DNA of 64,000 bases from an uncultured bacterium (GTDB taxonomy: Bacteria; Bacillota; Clostridia; Lachnospirales; Lachnospiraceae). Numbering within the stretch: the first letter of the stretch is position 1; each line of letters begins with the position of its first letter. Made by a program: the position numbers and the translations under genes. The stretch lies in assembly GCA_947073545.1 (NCBI GenBank), contig CAMTMP010000013.1:25125-89124 (forward strand). The letters are read 5' to 3'. The notes under the pieces are model-generated. The model was not told the DNA's origin. It did not search any database and saw only the letters and a list, made by a program, of their open reading frames with translations. Shown piece after piece: positions 24,583 through 34,008 of the stretch.

Positions 24583-25242
24583 ATGAAATATAAAAAGATC
24601 AATGATGCGACAGTACAGTGTATCGTCTCGGCGGACGATATGGCTGAGTATGGACTTGCGTTATCGGATATTTTCGAGCGCAATGAGAGGGGTGAAGAAT
24701 TTCTACGGGATATCATCGAGCGGGCGCATGACGAGGTGGGATACCAGATTAACAACGGGAATATCGCCATGCAGATCACGCCGCTTAAGGACAATGGCCT
24801 TGTGGTGACCTTTACGGATGAAGGGCCTGCGGCTTTTAAGGAGATGCTGCAGAATTTAAAAGAAGTGCTTCAGGAATTTAGCGCGGAGCTTGCCGGACAG
24901 GAAGAACGCGCCCGGACTGTGCCACAGACGGCGGATGAGTATGATGAGAGCCGCAGGATGTTTGTCTTTGCCAGCATGCATCAGACGATGCAGTACGCGG
25001 CTACGATTCCGAATACATATTCCGTGAAGAGCCATCTCTTTAAGGAGGGTGAGGATTATTATCTGGTGCTCGAGAAAAACAGGCTGTCCTATAAGTCGTT
25101 TAACAAAATCAGCGCGCAGGCGGTGGAGTTCGGAAACCTGATTGCGGTTTCCGACGAGCGGATGCAGTATCTAGAAGAGCACGGCGAGTGTCTGATCAGG
25201 GATCGGGCGGTGAGCAGGTTGCGCAGGATTTACCGTGCTTAA
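24583..25242 (+). CDS. mecA: MecA-type adaptor protein
   Basis: The product of about 219 residues has the N-terminal substrate-binding part (MKYKKINDATVQCIVSADDM, FLRDIIERAHDEVGY) and the C-terminal ClpC-binding domain (FVFASMHQTMQYAATIPNTY, SHLFKEGEDYYLVLEKN) of MecA. The family delivers substrates to the ClpCP protease and controls competence and stress proteins in Firmicutes. ATG 24583 has GAGCGAGG 11 bases upstream; a longer frame begins at 24550. It is separated from the helicase gene by a terminator-like hairpin. Confidence 0.85.
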   Translation: MKYKKINDATVQCIVSADDMAEYGLALSDIFERNERGEEFLRDIIERAHDEVGYQINNGNIAMQITPLKDNGLVVTFTDEGPAAFKEMLQNLKEVLQEFSAELAGQEERARTVPQTADEYDESRRMFVFASMHQTMQYAATIPNTYSVKSHLFKEGEDYYLVLEKNRLSYKSFNKISAQAVEFGNLIAVSDERMQYLEEHGECLIRDRAVSRLRRIYRA

Positions 25243-25283
25243 AAGAATGCGGCTGCGTGAAAGGAAACAGGGAGTGGTTGATA

Positions 25284-25320
25284 GGTGCTGCCATGCCTCA
25301 AAAGCTGGCAGCGCCTTTCT
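25284..25320 (+). terminator. Probable terminator after mecA
   Basis: GGTGCTGCCA and TGGCAGCGCC form a 10-bp stem with one G-T pair, followed by TTTCT. It stands between mecA and the helicase gene. Confidence 0.6.
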
Positions 25321-25381
25321 ATGCTGCCCGCCTGCGGGGCACATGCGGCAACGTAAAATTTGATGAGAGAATGAGGAAAAC

Positions 25382-27190
25382 ATGAGCAGAGAGAAAAAAA
25401 AGAAAAACGAACATTTTGACGCCTTTCTGGAGAAAGAGATTTTGACGGCGAACCGGTATGACGGGGGAGCGGAGGAAGCGGAAGGAGAACAGAAGGAGGG
25501 GCTTTGTTACGAGGACGCAGGGATTGACGGCAGGATTCTGCGGGCGGTGAAGGAGCTTGGATTCGAACATATGACGCCGATTCAGGAGCAGGCCATTCCA
25601 CTCTTTATGACAGGGCGCGATATCATCGGGCAGGCCCAGACAGGAACCGGAAAGACGGCGGCTTTCGGCATTCCAATCTTGCAGAAAATTGATCCGGAAA
25701 ACCGTGGTTTACAAGCGGTGATTCTTTGCCCTACCAGAGAGCTTGCCATGCAGGCGGCGGATGAGCTGCGCAAGTTTGCCAAATATATGAACGGGATCAA
25801 GGTGCTTCCGGTTTATGGGGGACAGGAGATTTACAAGCAGATCAAAAACTTAAAGACCGGCGTGCAGATCGTGGTGGGAACGCCGGGACGTGTGATGGAT
25901 CACATGCGCAGACATACGCTTAAGATGGATCAGGTGCATACGGTGGTTCTCGACGAGGCGGATGAGATGTTGAATATGGGATTTCGGGAAGATATCGAAA
26001 CGATTTTAAAGGGAATGCCAGAAGAGCGTCAGACGGGCCTTTTTTCCGCCACCATGCCAAAGCCGATTCTGGATATCACGAAAACCTACCAGAAGGACGC
26101 GGCTTATATCAAAATGACGCCGAAGGAAGTTACGATACCCTTAATTAAACAGGCCTACTATCAGGTGCGCAAGCAGGACAAGGAGGAAGTGCTCTGCCGT
26201 CTGATCGACTATTATATGCCGGGACGCGCTCTGATCTTCTGCAACACCAAGCGGATGGTGGATGAGCTGACAGAGCATTTGAAGGGGAGAGGCTATGAGG
26301 TAGAGGGGCTTCACGGAGATCTGACACAGGGGCAGAGGGACACCGTGATGAACCTGTTTAGAAGCGGAAAGACGAATATTCTGATTGCCACCGATGTGGC
26401 GGCCAGAGGCATCGACGTGAGCGACGTGGAGGCGGTCTATAACTTTGACGTGCCCGATGACATCGAATACTATGTGCACCGCATCGGCAGAACCGGGCGC
26501 GCGGGCAAGACGGGAAGATCGTTCACGCTTGTGGTGGGCCGGGAGGCTTATAAGATCCGGGATATCGAGCGCATCTGTCATACGAAAATCAAAGAGCGCA
26601 AGGTGCCGGGCGCGGCGGATATTACCGCAAGAAAAGCGGAAAAGATATTGAAGGAAGTCACGGATGTAATCGAGAACGAAGATATCAGCAGGGCGACGGA
26701 ATATATACTTGACGCCGTGGCACTTGGACAGTACAGCGCGACGCAGATCGCGGCAGCGTTTATGAAAATGAAGCTGGGGGATGAGATCGAGGACATCCGC
26801 ACGGAGAAGTTTTTCTTTGAGAAAAGACCGATCAAGGCCGGGCGAAGCGGACGGGGCGCCGACAGGAAGTTTGGCGTCGGAAAAGGCGGCAGAGAACGAA
26901 GCGGTTACGACAAAAAGCCCGGCGGCAGGAGCAGCGATAAAAATAAGAGCGGCTACGGCGTAAAAGGGGCCAAAGACGGAGAAAAGAACAAAGGCATTTA
27001 TGGCGATAAAAATAGCAGTCGAAACGAAAAGGGCGGATTTTCGTCTAAGGGAGAGAAGAACCGGGAGAAGAGCAGGTTTGCAGGCGGAAAGCCCAAGGAC
27101 GTCAGGCGGGACGGCAGCGCGGTGTACAAAAGGGAGTCCGATTTTGAACCACGCTACGGCGGCCTGCGTATCAAAACAAAATTTGATTAA
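25382..27190 (+). CDS. DEAD-box RNA helicase (CshA/DeaD type)
   Basis: This 602-residue protein has all DEAD-box motifs in order: AQTGTGKTAAFG (I), PTRELAMQ (Ia), TPGRVMDH (Ib), DEADEMLNMG (II), SATMP (III), ALIFCNTKRMVDEL (IV), ATDVAARGIDV (V) and HRIGRTGR (VI). After the core there is a short helical dimerisation-like region and a very basic Gly/Lys/Arg/Ser-rich tail (about 475-602) that should bind RNA. Such helicases act in mRNA decay, ribosome assembly and cold adaptation. An acidic N-terminal extension of about 40 residues precedes the Q motif. It runs convergently into the YgjP-type gene, overlapping it by 4 bases. Confidence 0.95.
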   Translation: MSREKKKKNEHFDAFLEKEILTANRYDGGAEEAEGEQKEGLCYEDAGIDGRILRAVKELGFEHMTPIQEQAIPLFMTGRDIIGQAQTGTGKTAAFGIPILQKIDPENRGLQAVILCPTRELAMQAADELRKFAKYMNGIKVLPVYGGQEIYKQIKNLKTGVQIVVGTPGRVMDHMRRHTLKMDQVHTVVLDEADEMLNMGFREDIETILKGMPEERQTGLFSATMPKPILDITKTYQKDAAYIKMTPKEVTIPLIKQAYYQVRKQDKEEVLCRLIDYYMPGRALIFCNTKRMVDELTEHLKGRGYEVEGLHGDLTQGQRDTVMNLFRSGKTNILIATDVAARGIDVSDVEAVYNFDVPDDIEYYVHRIGRTGRAGKTGRSFTLVVGREAYKIRDIERICHTKIKERKVPGAADITARKAEKILKEVTDVIENEDISRATEYILDAVALGQYSATQIAAAFMKMKLGDEIEDIRTEKFFFEKRPIKAGRSGRGADRKFGVGKGGRERSGYDKKPGGRSSDKNKSGYGVKGAKDGEKNKGIYGDKNSSRNEKGGFSSKGEKNREKSRFAGGKPKDVRRDGSAVYKRESDFEPRYGGLRIKTKFD

Positions 27191-27783
27191 AGGATAAGTT
27201 CCTGCCCGTGCTCTTTCAGCCACTTTCTGTGGGCGCGGTAGTCGGGACAGACGCTCTCCACCAGCGCCCAGAAGGCTTTCGAGTGGTTCATATGGGTCAG
27301 ATGACACAGCTCGTGTACGACCACATAGTCAAGAACCGCGGGCGGCGCCAGCATAAGACGCCAGTTGAAGGATAGGGTGCCTCTTGCGCTGCAGCTTCCC
27401 CAGCGGGTTTTCTGGTCGCGGATGGTGATGCGCGTAAAGGTTCCGCCTGTGAGTGGGAGAAAATAAGAAACCCGTTTCGGGAAATATGCTTTAGCAGCTT
27501 CGATGCAGCGTTTCTCAAGGACTGCGCGCTGCGTGTCCGTCAGGGCGGATACGGGCCGGGTTTCGCTGTGTCTTATGGCTTCCAGATAATGCGTGATGAT
27601 CCAGTGCTGCTTCTCCGACAGGAGGCGGTTGATCTGCGCTTCGGAGGTGCCAAAGGGCAGCCGCAGGATGATTTTTCCTTCAGCCAGAATGCTGATTGCG
27701 CATGTCCGGCGGCGGCTGTAGATGACCTCGTAGGGCAGTTCATATAGTTTGCTTTGGTATTTGATGCGGTATATGTTTTCCAT
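27187..27783 (-). CDS. YgjP-like zinc metallopeptidase domain protein
   Basis: The C-terminal YgjP/DUF45 domain has the zinc motif HELCHLTHMNHSKAFW (HExxH with a third His) and the preceding TRWGSCSARGTLSFNWRLML block. The N-terminal part is rich in beta strands. No ribosome binding site is visible before ATG 27783. A TTG at 27825 overlaps the stop codon of the upstream fucosidase gene (TTGA), so translation may instead be coupled from there. These predicted metallopeptidases have no well-defined substrate. Confidence 0.85.
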   Translation of the reverse strand: MENIYRIKYQSKLYELPYEVIYSRRRTCAISILAEGKIILRLPFGTSEAQINRLLSEKQHWIITHYLEAIRHSETRPVSALTDTQRAVLEKRCIEAAKAYFPKRVSYFLPLTGGTFTRITIRDQKTRWGSCSARGTLSFNWRLMLAPPAVLDYVVVHELCHLTHMNHSKAFWALVESVCPDYRAHRKWLKEHGQELIL

Positions 27784-27821
27784 AGTGTAATTTAAATAGT
27801 ATGAGCGGTGGTAACGACTGA

Positions 27822-29117
27822 TCAATGCAGTACGATCTTGACAACGGTATCAGCAGGATCGGGGAGGGGCTGTGTTTCGTTTGACTGTGAGGCGAGGCTG
27901 ATAAAGGTGTAGTCAGGATAATTTTCCACAGCCCATCCGTTGGTAAGGACTTCGGCCTCGGCTCCGTTTGAGAGTATCCGGGCATAACGGATATCCTGCG
28001 GCCGAATACCGGCAAGGGGAAGAGGCCCTACGGGCTGCTGCAGGACATGCAGATAAAGGATATTATCCCTGGCAGTGACCCTGCATCCGAAGGAGGAAAC
28101 AGGGAGCGGGCTTTCCTTGCAGCCGTAAATGCTTTCCCCGTTGCATTGCATCCACCGGCCGATTTCCCGGAGTGATTTCACAATTTCCGGCGCAATAGAG
28201 CCGTTGCCGTCCGGGCTGATATTTAACAGATAATTTCCGTTCTTTGAAACACAGTCCGTCAGCTGACGGATACAAGTCTGCGCATCTTTATAGGCATGGT
28301 CATCTGCCGTATATCCGAAACTGTTATTAAATGTCTGGCAGGCTTCCCAGCATACCGGATGGCCGGAGGGAGTCTTTAGTGAAAACGGAGGGATGATTTG
28401 TTCCGGCACCGCGAAGTCTCCGGCCCAGGGAGAAGGGGAATCCGTCAGCAGGCTTCCAAGACTTCCGCCGCTTGCTTCCAGACGGCTGTTTATGAGGATG
28501 TCCGGCTGGAGGGATTTGACCATATCCACCAGTTCTTGAGCCCGCCAGTCGGCGCCGGAATGTCCCTCATAGGAAAAATCGAACCAAAGCAAATCAATTT
28601 TTCCATAGTTGGTGCACAGTTCCTTTACTTGGGCGTGCATGTAGTTCAGGTAACGGTCAAAATGACACGGTTCGTTTTGGGCAGCGCTGCTGCCCCGCAG
28701 AGGATGGAAGGGATCGTGAAAGGCCGGATAGTCCGGATGGTGCCAGTCTACCAGAGAGTAGTACAGCCCTACCCCGAGCCCCTCTGCCCGGAAGGCATCC
28801 ACAAATTCCCGTACCAAATCCCGTCCGGCAGGGGTATTGACTGATTTATAATCGGTATAGGCGGAGTCAAACAGGCAGAATCCCTCATGGTGTTTTGCGG
28901 TCAGTACAGCGTATTTCATACCGGCCTGTTTTGCCATATGAGCATAAAAGGCCGGATCATAATGAGCAGGAGAAAATGTTTCGAAGTATTCGTTGTATTT
29001 TTCAGGGGATATCTGTTGGATGCTTGCATGCCATTCTCCTTTGGCGGCCACAGAATAAAGGCCGAAGTGGATAAACATGCCAAATCTTGCATCGGTAAAC
29101 CATCTTTTATCAACCAT
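27822..29117 (-). CDS. GH29 alpha-L-fucosidase
   Basis: This 431-residue protein without signal peptide has GH29 motifs: WFTDARFGMFIHFGLYSV, KYAVLTAKHHEGFCLF, LVDWHHPDYP and the nucleophile region DLLWFDFSYE (Asp of WFD). A conserved NISPDGNGSI block and a small C-terminal beta domain follow. It removes alpha-linked fucose from host glycans by a retaining mechanism. AGAGG stands 8 bases before the ATG. It is cytoplasmic, so substrates must be imported, plausibly by the ABC importer at 34009-37530. It lies in tandem with the GH123-type gene. Confidence 0.93.
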   Translation of the reverse strand: MVDKRWFTDARFGMFIHFGLYSVAAKGEWHASIQQISPEKYNEYFETFSPAHYDPAFYAHMAKQAGMKYAVLTAKHHEGFCLFDSAYTDYKSVNTPAGRDLVREFVDAFRAEGLGVGLYYSLVDWHHPDYPAFHDPFHPLRGSSAAQNEPCHFDRYLNYMHAQVKELCTNYGKIDLLWFDFSYEGHSGADWRAQELVDMVKSLQPDILINSRLEASGGSLGSLLTDSPSPWAGDFAVPEQIIPPFSLKTPSGHPVCWEACQTFNNSFGYTADDHAYKDAQTCIRQLTDCVSKNGNYLLNISPDGNGSIAPEIVKSLREIGRWMQCNGESIYGCKESPLPVSSFGCRVTARDNILYLHVLQQPVGPLPLAGIRPQDIRYARILSNGAEAEVLTNGWAVENYPDYTFISLASQSNETQPLPDPADTVVKIVLH

Positions 29118-29146
29118 TTTAATTACCTCTCTTTATCTATCTTGTT

Positions 29147-29311
29147 CTAGTACAGCAAATATTAAATAACTGACATCTTGACTTGTCTGATTGTTCATCT
29201 GCGGCGTTGTCATCAGTCGACGTAGCCACCGCTACGCCTCCTTCTTCCGCCTTGCATATGAAGCAATCATCCAGCGTCAATATATCAGAAATTAATTATT
29301 CGCTGTACTAG
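29147..29311. repeat. Family C palindromic element (MITE-like)
   Basis: The termini CTAGTACAGC (29147-29156) and GCTGTACTAG (29302-29311) are exact inverted repeats, and the similarity extends imperfectly for about 30 bases inward. The interior holds GGCGTAGCGGTGGCTACG (minus strand), a short palindrome. It lacks any coding capacity. The stop codon and last codons of the GH123-type gene lie inside it. Confidence 0.7.
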
Positions 29312-30859
29312 CAGTGTCAGAAGATGACTTTTGGCTTGTGTCAGTTTGGTTCCTTCTCTTGTATAATCACGGAAGCTGGTACATATGTTTCGGATGATGC
29401 GGTCGGTTTCTTCAGGGGCAGTGTCAATGGCCTGCATCAGAAGTTCATAGTCTTCCGCACCGGCTCTCTGGGCTTCAAACCGCATACTGCGAAGTGGGCC
29501 GTCTTTGCCCGGGTATACGATATGGGCATCTCCGGCAGGCAGCAGCGCGCCTTTATGGGGACAGCATGCGCTGTGCCATATATCGCTGCCGATATAGTAG
29601 TTGAATCCCCAGTGCAGGAATCCGGAAAGGCGGTAGAGCGCTCCCATCCACAATACGGCGCGGCTGGCAGTAAGGGGAAGATCCATACTGCGGTTCATAA
29701 TGGGTCCGGCAGGGAAAGCACAGGTATAAAACCACATAGTCTCCCCGGCGGCCTGAAGTTTGTCGTACTCGGAACGCCATTTTTCATAGGTGTCCTGTTT
29801 GGGAACCCAGATATCAATACCGCCTCCCAGATTGGTGGTTTCTACGGCATCTATGATGGGGATACCGGGCAGGAATTTACGGAAGATACCGGCGAGAATC
29901 CGATAGGTACTGTCATTATGTGTCTGGGGTTCGTCCGCGAGAGCCTGTGCCATACAATCCTGCCAGTTGTTTCTTTTGACAATTTCTGCCCACTGGGTCA
30001 GATAAAGGCGAAGCTGCAGATAACCTTCCGTCGTTGTTATGCCAAGGGACTGATTCCAGATGGGATAATATTCCTGTTCGTCCCATTCATGCCAGTGGGC
30101 GATATGTCCGCCGCAGAGCCATAAAGCCCCTTCTCTTTTCGCAATCTGTCCTGCTTGTTCGGCCATGGAGAAATCAAATCCCGTAAGGACGCCGTTTTCG
30201 AACACCGCCTCACCAGACGGGAGCAGAATATGAGTGCAGCGCATATCGATCTGAGCCTTTACGTAGCGGGCAAATAAATTCCAATACGTAGCGCTGCCTT
30301 TCTCCACATGGTGCTGTGTGGCGAGTCCGTCATAATCAAAAAAGTTCAGCATGCCAAGACGGGAAGCGGACAGAGGCGGCACCAGAGCGGAGCTGACCTC
30401 GCACGTCAGCGGAATTTTTGTTTCCAGACTGCCTTCCAGAACAGATAATTCCCCCGTATAAGTGCCGGGGACAACACAGTCTTTTGCCTCAATACAAAGA
30501 TAAACGGCGAGCCGTCCGTCTTCTTCGGGGGCGTCTTCAAAGGGGCACAAAGCATCGTAGACTTCAAAGGGCGCTTTTCTTGTGACAAAATCTTTGCACC
30601 GCTCATAATCGGTGGTAGTCATCAGCTTGCTGTCGGTATTTTCGTTTACGCCTACAGGAAGCAGGCGGAAAAACCGGATATCCAGATCGGTTTCCTGATG
30701 CCAGCTAAACTGCAGGCGCAGTGGAGCGGCCGGGGTTTCTCCCAAAATCTGAGCGCCGGTGTGGCCGCCGCGGGGGATGCGAAGCCGGACGGCTCTTGTT
30801 TCATTATGGGCGGAATCCGGATAGATCCAGTCGGTATCGGTAAAAACAGAATATTTCAT
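29285..30859 (-). CDS. GH123/DUF4091-type glycoside hydrolase
   Basis: ATG 30859 is preceded by AAAGGAG 9 bases upstream, giving about 524 residues. An N-terminal beta domain is followed by a TIM-barrel with MLNFFDYDGL, CGGHIAHWHEWDEQEYYP and ALADEPQTHN, in which the Asp-Glu pair corresponds to the substrate-assisted catalytic pair of GH123 beta-N-acetylgalactosaminidases. The C-terminal DUF4091-like part (LHWGFNYYIGSDIW, GDAHIVYPGKDGPLRSMRFE) is typical. No signal peptide. The last eight residues (LVQRIINF region) come from the family C repeat. GalNAc removal fits a mucin or glycolipid target. Confidence 0.85.
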   Translation of the reverse strand: MKYSVFTDTDWIYPDSAHNETRAVRLRIPRGGHTGAQILGETPAAPLRLQFSWHQETDLDIRFFRLLPVGVNENTDSKLMTTTDYERCKDFVTRKAPFEVYDALCPFEDAPEEDGRLAVYLCIEAKDCVVPGTYTGELSVLEGSLETKIPLTCEVSSALVPPLSASRLGMLNFFDYDGLATQHHVEKGSATYWNLFARYVKAQIDMRCTHILLPSGEAVFENGVLTGFDFSMAEQAGQIAKREGALWLCGGHIAHWHEWDEQEYYPIWNQSLGITTTEGYLQLRLYLTQWAEIVKRNNWQDCMAQALADEPQTHNDSTYRILAGIFRKFLPGIPIIDAVETTNLGGGIDIWVPKQDTYEKWRSEYDKLQAAGETMWFYTCAFPAGPIMNRSMDLPLTASRAVLWMGALYRLSGFLHWGFNYYIGSDIWHSACCPHKGALLPAGDAHIVYPGKDGPLRSMRFEAQRAGAEDYELLMQAIDTAPEETDRIIRNICTSFRDYTREGTKLTQAKSHLLTLLVQRIINF

Positions 30860-30863
30860 ATCG

Positions 30864-32666
30864 TTAGTCTCCTTTCTGTGATGCGGTTTCCATAGCGGGA
30901 ATCCGTATCGTGACGACGGTGCCCTTTTGGGGCGTGCTTTCGCAGGACAGCCCGTAAGGTGCACCATAGGCGATATGCAACCGGTCGCAGATATTGCGGA
31001 TGCCGTAGCTTCCGGAGGTCTGCGTGACGGTTCCGGCCGTGGCCGGGCAGAAGTGGGTCTGTAGTGTCTCTTCGTCCATGCCGACGCCGTCGTCTTCAAT
31101 GGTAATGGTTATCGTGCCGCGGTCGCGTTTGGCGCATACATGCAGAGAACCGCATTTGGAAGGTTTTTCAAAAATGCCGTGCATGATGGCGTTTTCAATG
31201 AGCGGCTGGAGTATGATTTTGATGATTTCGCAATGAGCGGCCGATTCATCTAAGTGCCAGCTGGCCTGTATGCGGTCTTCAAACCGCATATTCTGGATGT
31301 CTACATAGAGCTGTGCGTGTTTCATCTCGGAAGACAGCGCAATCCGTTCGCTGCCGCCGCTTAAGGAAAGGCGGTAAAACTGCCCCAGGGACTTTACCAT
31401 ACGGCTGATCTGGGGTACGCTGTGGGAGATGGCGGTACAGTTGATCAAATCCAGCGAGTTATAGAGAAAATGGGGATTGATCTGCGCCTGCAGCGCTTTT
31501 AGCTCCAAATCTTTAATTTGCTGTCCGTAAATCATCTTTTCTTCCATCAGATGGTCGATGCGGTCCATCATCTGGTTAAAGCTGCTCATCAGCTGGGATA
31601 CCTCATCGCTGCCGGAAGGTTCGGGCCGGATTTGCACGTTGCCCTCCTGCACAGCCTGCATGGTCCGGGTCAGGAGAGAGATCCTGTTCAGCGTGGAACG
31701 ACTGATGGCAATGGCAAGCAGATATGCGACAGCGCTGACCAGTATGACTGCAATCAGCATCTTGGAACGCAGTTCATGGCTTAAGCGGAACACGTCATCA
31801 AAAGGAAGGACAGCGGCCATGCACCAGTCGGAGTGGGAGAGGGAACTGCATTGCACATAGTAGCGTTTCCCTCCTGCCTGAATGGATTCCCACGTACCGG
31901 TGTCGGAGGCAGGGAGTTCTTCCACAATGGCGGATAATGTGTCGGCATGGGGGCTGCTGGAGGAATGATAAAGAATTTCTTTTTCCGTTAAAAGCAGCAG
32001 GATGCCGTTTTCCGTGATGGAAGTGCTCTCGGCAAGCTGTATAATGCGCGAGGCATCCGCATCCGCTCTAAGTACGGCAAGGGGTTCTGTGATATTGCGC
32101 GGGTTGTAAATGACCTGCATGGAGGAAAACCAGGACTTTTCGCCGGGAGGCTGGTCGTTGAAGTCCGCCGGAGCAAACCACATTCTTTCGTTCTGTCCGG
32201 AGAGTTTCTGGTACCATTCGTATGCCGATGCATCGCGCAGCTGGGTAATATTTCCCTGACGGTAGAGATAGCCGCTGTCGGCATAAAGGCGGATACGCTC
32301 TATGCCGGATAGATTGCACAGATGTTCAAAGGTCAGGGCAAGTTTGTCAGAATCTTCCAGCCGCCGGATATAGCTATAGTCTTTGGGGTCGTTGGAAGCC
32401 ATCTGGTATACGAGAGGGTCCATGACAAGGATATCAAGCACCGCATCCAGCCGGCCAAGCGCTTTCTGCATGGAACTGACGGTATCATCAAAGGCATTCT
32501 GGGCCGCGATAAAAGTCTGCTCCTGCACGACGTTACGCACGCGCTGGTAAGCGTACAGGGTAAAAATGCCAAGAGGAAGCACGACCAGAAGAAAATAGGT
32601 ACAAAAAAGTTTGTTTTTAAGACTTTTCGGAAAAAATCGGTTTAACCATCCGGTCTTAGGTTTCAT
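30864..32666 (-). CDS. YesM-type sensor histidine kinase
   Basis: This 600-residue membrane kinase has an N-terminal helix (LFCTYFLLVVLPLGIFTLYA), an extracytoplasmic Cache-like sensor domain (about 50-285), a second helix (KMLIAVILVSAVAYLLAIAI), a HAMP domain, and the His_kinase domain with QINPHFLYNSLDLI (His399 phosphorylated), followed by HATPase motifs IENAIMHGIF, DDGVGMDEE and GSYGIRNI. It overlaps the response regulator gene by 11 bases. Such pairs sense extracellular saccharides and control the neighbouring Lpl-type importer. Confidence 0.94.
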   Translation of the reverse strand: MKPKTGWLNRFFPKSLKNKLFCTYFLLVVLPLGIFTLYAYQRVRNVVQEQTFIAAQNAFDDTVSSMQKALGRLDAVLDILVMDPLVYQMASNDPKDYSYIRRLEDSDKLALTFEHLCNLSGIERIRLYADSGYLYRQGNITQLRDASAYEWYQKLSGQNERMWFAPADFNDQPPGEKSWFSSMQVIYNPRNITEPLAVLRADADASRIIQLAESTSITENGILLLLTEKEILYHSSSSPHADTLSAIVEELPASDTGTWESIQAGGKRYYVQCSSLSHSDWCMAAVLPFDDVFRLSHELRSKMLIAVILVSAVAYLLAIAISRSTLNRISLLTRTMQAVQEGNVQIRPEPSGSDEVSQLMSSFNQMMDRIDHLMEEKMIYGQQIKDLELKALQAQINPHFLYNSLDLINCTAISHSVPQISRMVKSLGQFYRLSLSGGSERIALSSEMKHAQLYVDIQNMRFEDRIQASWHLDESAAHCEIIKIILQPLIENAIMHGIFEKPSKCGSLHVCAKRDRGTITITIEDDGVGMDEETLQTHFCPATAGTVTQTSGSYGIRNICDRLHIAYGAPYGLSCESTPQKGTVVTIRIPAMETASQKGD

Positions 32667-33771
32667 AGCGGTGTCTCTCCCTGTATTCTTTGGGTGAAAG
32701 CCCGGTTTCGCGGGTAAAAAGTCTGGTAAAATATTTTCCGTCGGCGTAACCTACATTGCGGCCTATCTCGTATAGTTTCTGGGAGGAGTCTGCGAGCAGT
32801 TCCTTGGCATGAAGGATACGCAGCTGCGTAAGCCTCTGGTTGATGGTTTTTCCACAGCTTTTTTTGTAGGCAGCACACAGATACGTATTGGTAAATCCAA
32901 GGTCGTGGGCCGCGTCTTGTACCGTGAGTCCGGAATTGCGGTAATGCTGTTCCAGATAACGGTCCACACGGGAGACAATGTCCATATCCCCGCACTGGAA
33001 AGAGGCAAAATAGGTCTTTGAGATCGACAGGAGGGTATCCCACAACTGAGACAGCGTTTCCTGTTGGGAGGCTGTATATAAATAGTAATCGGCATTCCGG
33101 ATCATGGAGGATATATTAGAATTTTCTGCCGCTGTCAGGAACAAATGTACAATCTGACGGTAAAAATGACGCAGGTAAGACGGGTCGGTGCCTTCGTACT
33201 GCTGGATCTCCCGGTGGAGCCTGCGCAGTGCATTTTCCGTATCGGCCTCCTTTCTGTGACGGATCATATCGGCTATGGAATCAAGCTGGTCCTGATTGAT
33301 CTGGAAGATTCGGCTGTTGAGTGGAGTATCTGTCCCTTGGCTGCCGTGAAAGAACAACAGGCGTTCGCTGTCGGGATTGTTCTCCATATGCAGCTTTTCC
33401 AATTCTTTTACGACTTCCGTAAGGACTTCTTCCATTTCCTCCAGATCGATTGGCTTTTCCACGTAGCTGGCGGCTTTCAGCCGGATGGCGCTTTTCAGAT
33501 ATTCCTTGTCGGAATATCCGCTCAGAAAGATGAACTGGCATTGTGGACAGAAATTACGGATTTCACCGGCCATTTCCAGTCCGTTCATCCGGGGCATTTT
33601 TACATCGATGATAATAATATCCGGTCTGTATAAACGGGCTTGTTCTATTGCCTCCAGGCCGTCTGATGCCTGAACAATCCGGGCGACTTTCAGACTTTCC
33701 CATGGCAGGTGTTCTTTTAGCACTTTTCTGGGCATGGTCTCATCATCTACAATTAATACCGTATAATTCAT
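32656..33771 (-). CDS. YesN-type response regulator with AraC DNA-binding domain
   Basis: ATG 33771 is preceded by GGGAGGA with 6 bases spacing. The receiver domain reads YTVLIVDDETMPRKVLKEHL with phosphoacceptor Asp56 (IIIIDVKMPRMNG) and a Lys in SYVEKPID. A helical linker follows, then the AraC-type double helix-turn-helix at the C-terminus (LTVQDAAHDLGFTNTYLCAA and IGRNVGYADGKYFTRLF). It probably activates the divergent importer operon and perhaps the glycosidase genes. Confidence 0.95.
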   Translation of the reverse strand: MNYTVLIVDDETMPRKVLKEHLPWESLKVARIVQASDGLEAIEQARLYRPDIIIIDVKMPRMNGLEMAGEIRNFCPQCQFIFLSGYSDKEYLKSAIRLKAASYVEKPIDLEEMEEVLTEVVKELEKLHMENNPDSERLLFFHGSQGTDTPLNSRIFQINQDQLDSIADMIRHRKEADTENALRRLHREIQQYEGTDPSYLRHFYRQIVHLFLTAAENSNISSMIRNADYYLYTASQQETLSQLWDTLLSISKTYFASFQCGDMDIVSRVDRYLEQHYRNSGLTVQDAAHDLGFTNTYLCAAYKKSCGKTINQRLTQLRILHAKELLADSSQKLYEIGRNVGYADGKYFTRLFTRETGLSPKEYRERHRYET

Positions 33772-33852
33772 ACAACATCCTCCCGCCTTTAACCATCCTC
33801 TTATGTTAATAATATACAATGGAGATGGAATTTTCAATTCAAATTGGGTAGA

Positions 33853-33881
33853 TTGACTGGCAAAATGACAAGTAACATAAT
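33853..33881 (+). promoter_or_regulatory. Putative promoter of the importer operon
   Basis: -35 TTGACT (33853-33858), a 17-base spacer and -10 CATAAT (33876-33881), followed by a leader of about 120 bases. The region between the response regulator and importer genes should hold the YesN-type binding site, but no clear repeat was identified. Confidence 0.55.
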
Positions 33882-34008
33882 TCTGTACCCCCTTTCATAA
33901 ATTAGTCCCGTTGTATATGCCCAAAGGCTTTTGATAAGATAAAGTAGTCAGGAGAACAGGGGGAGTGTTCAAATAAAATTTACAGGAAAGAGGGAGGGAG
34001 ATACATAC

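Noticed and set aside
26141..27307. 388-codon minus-strand frame opposite the helicase gene
   Set aside because: All DEAD-box motifs are in the plus frame, and the antisense product has no recognisable domain.
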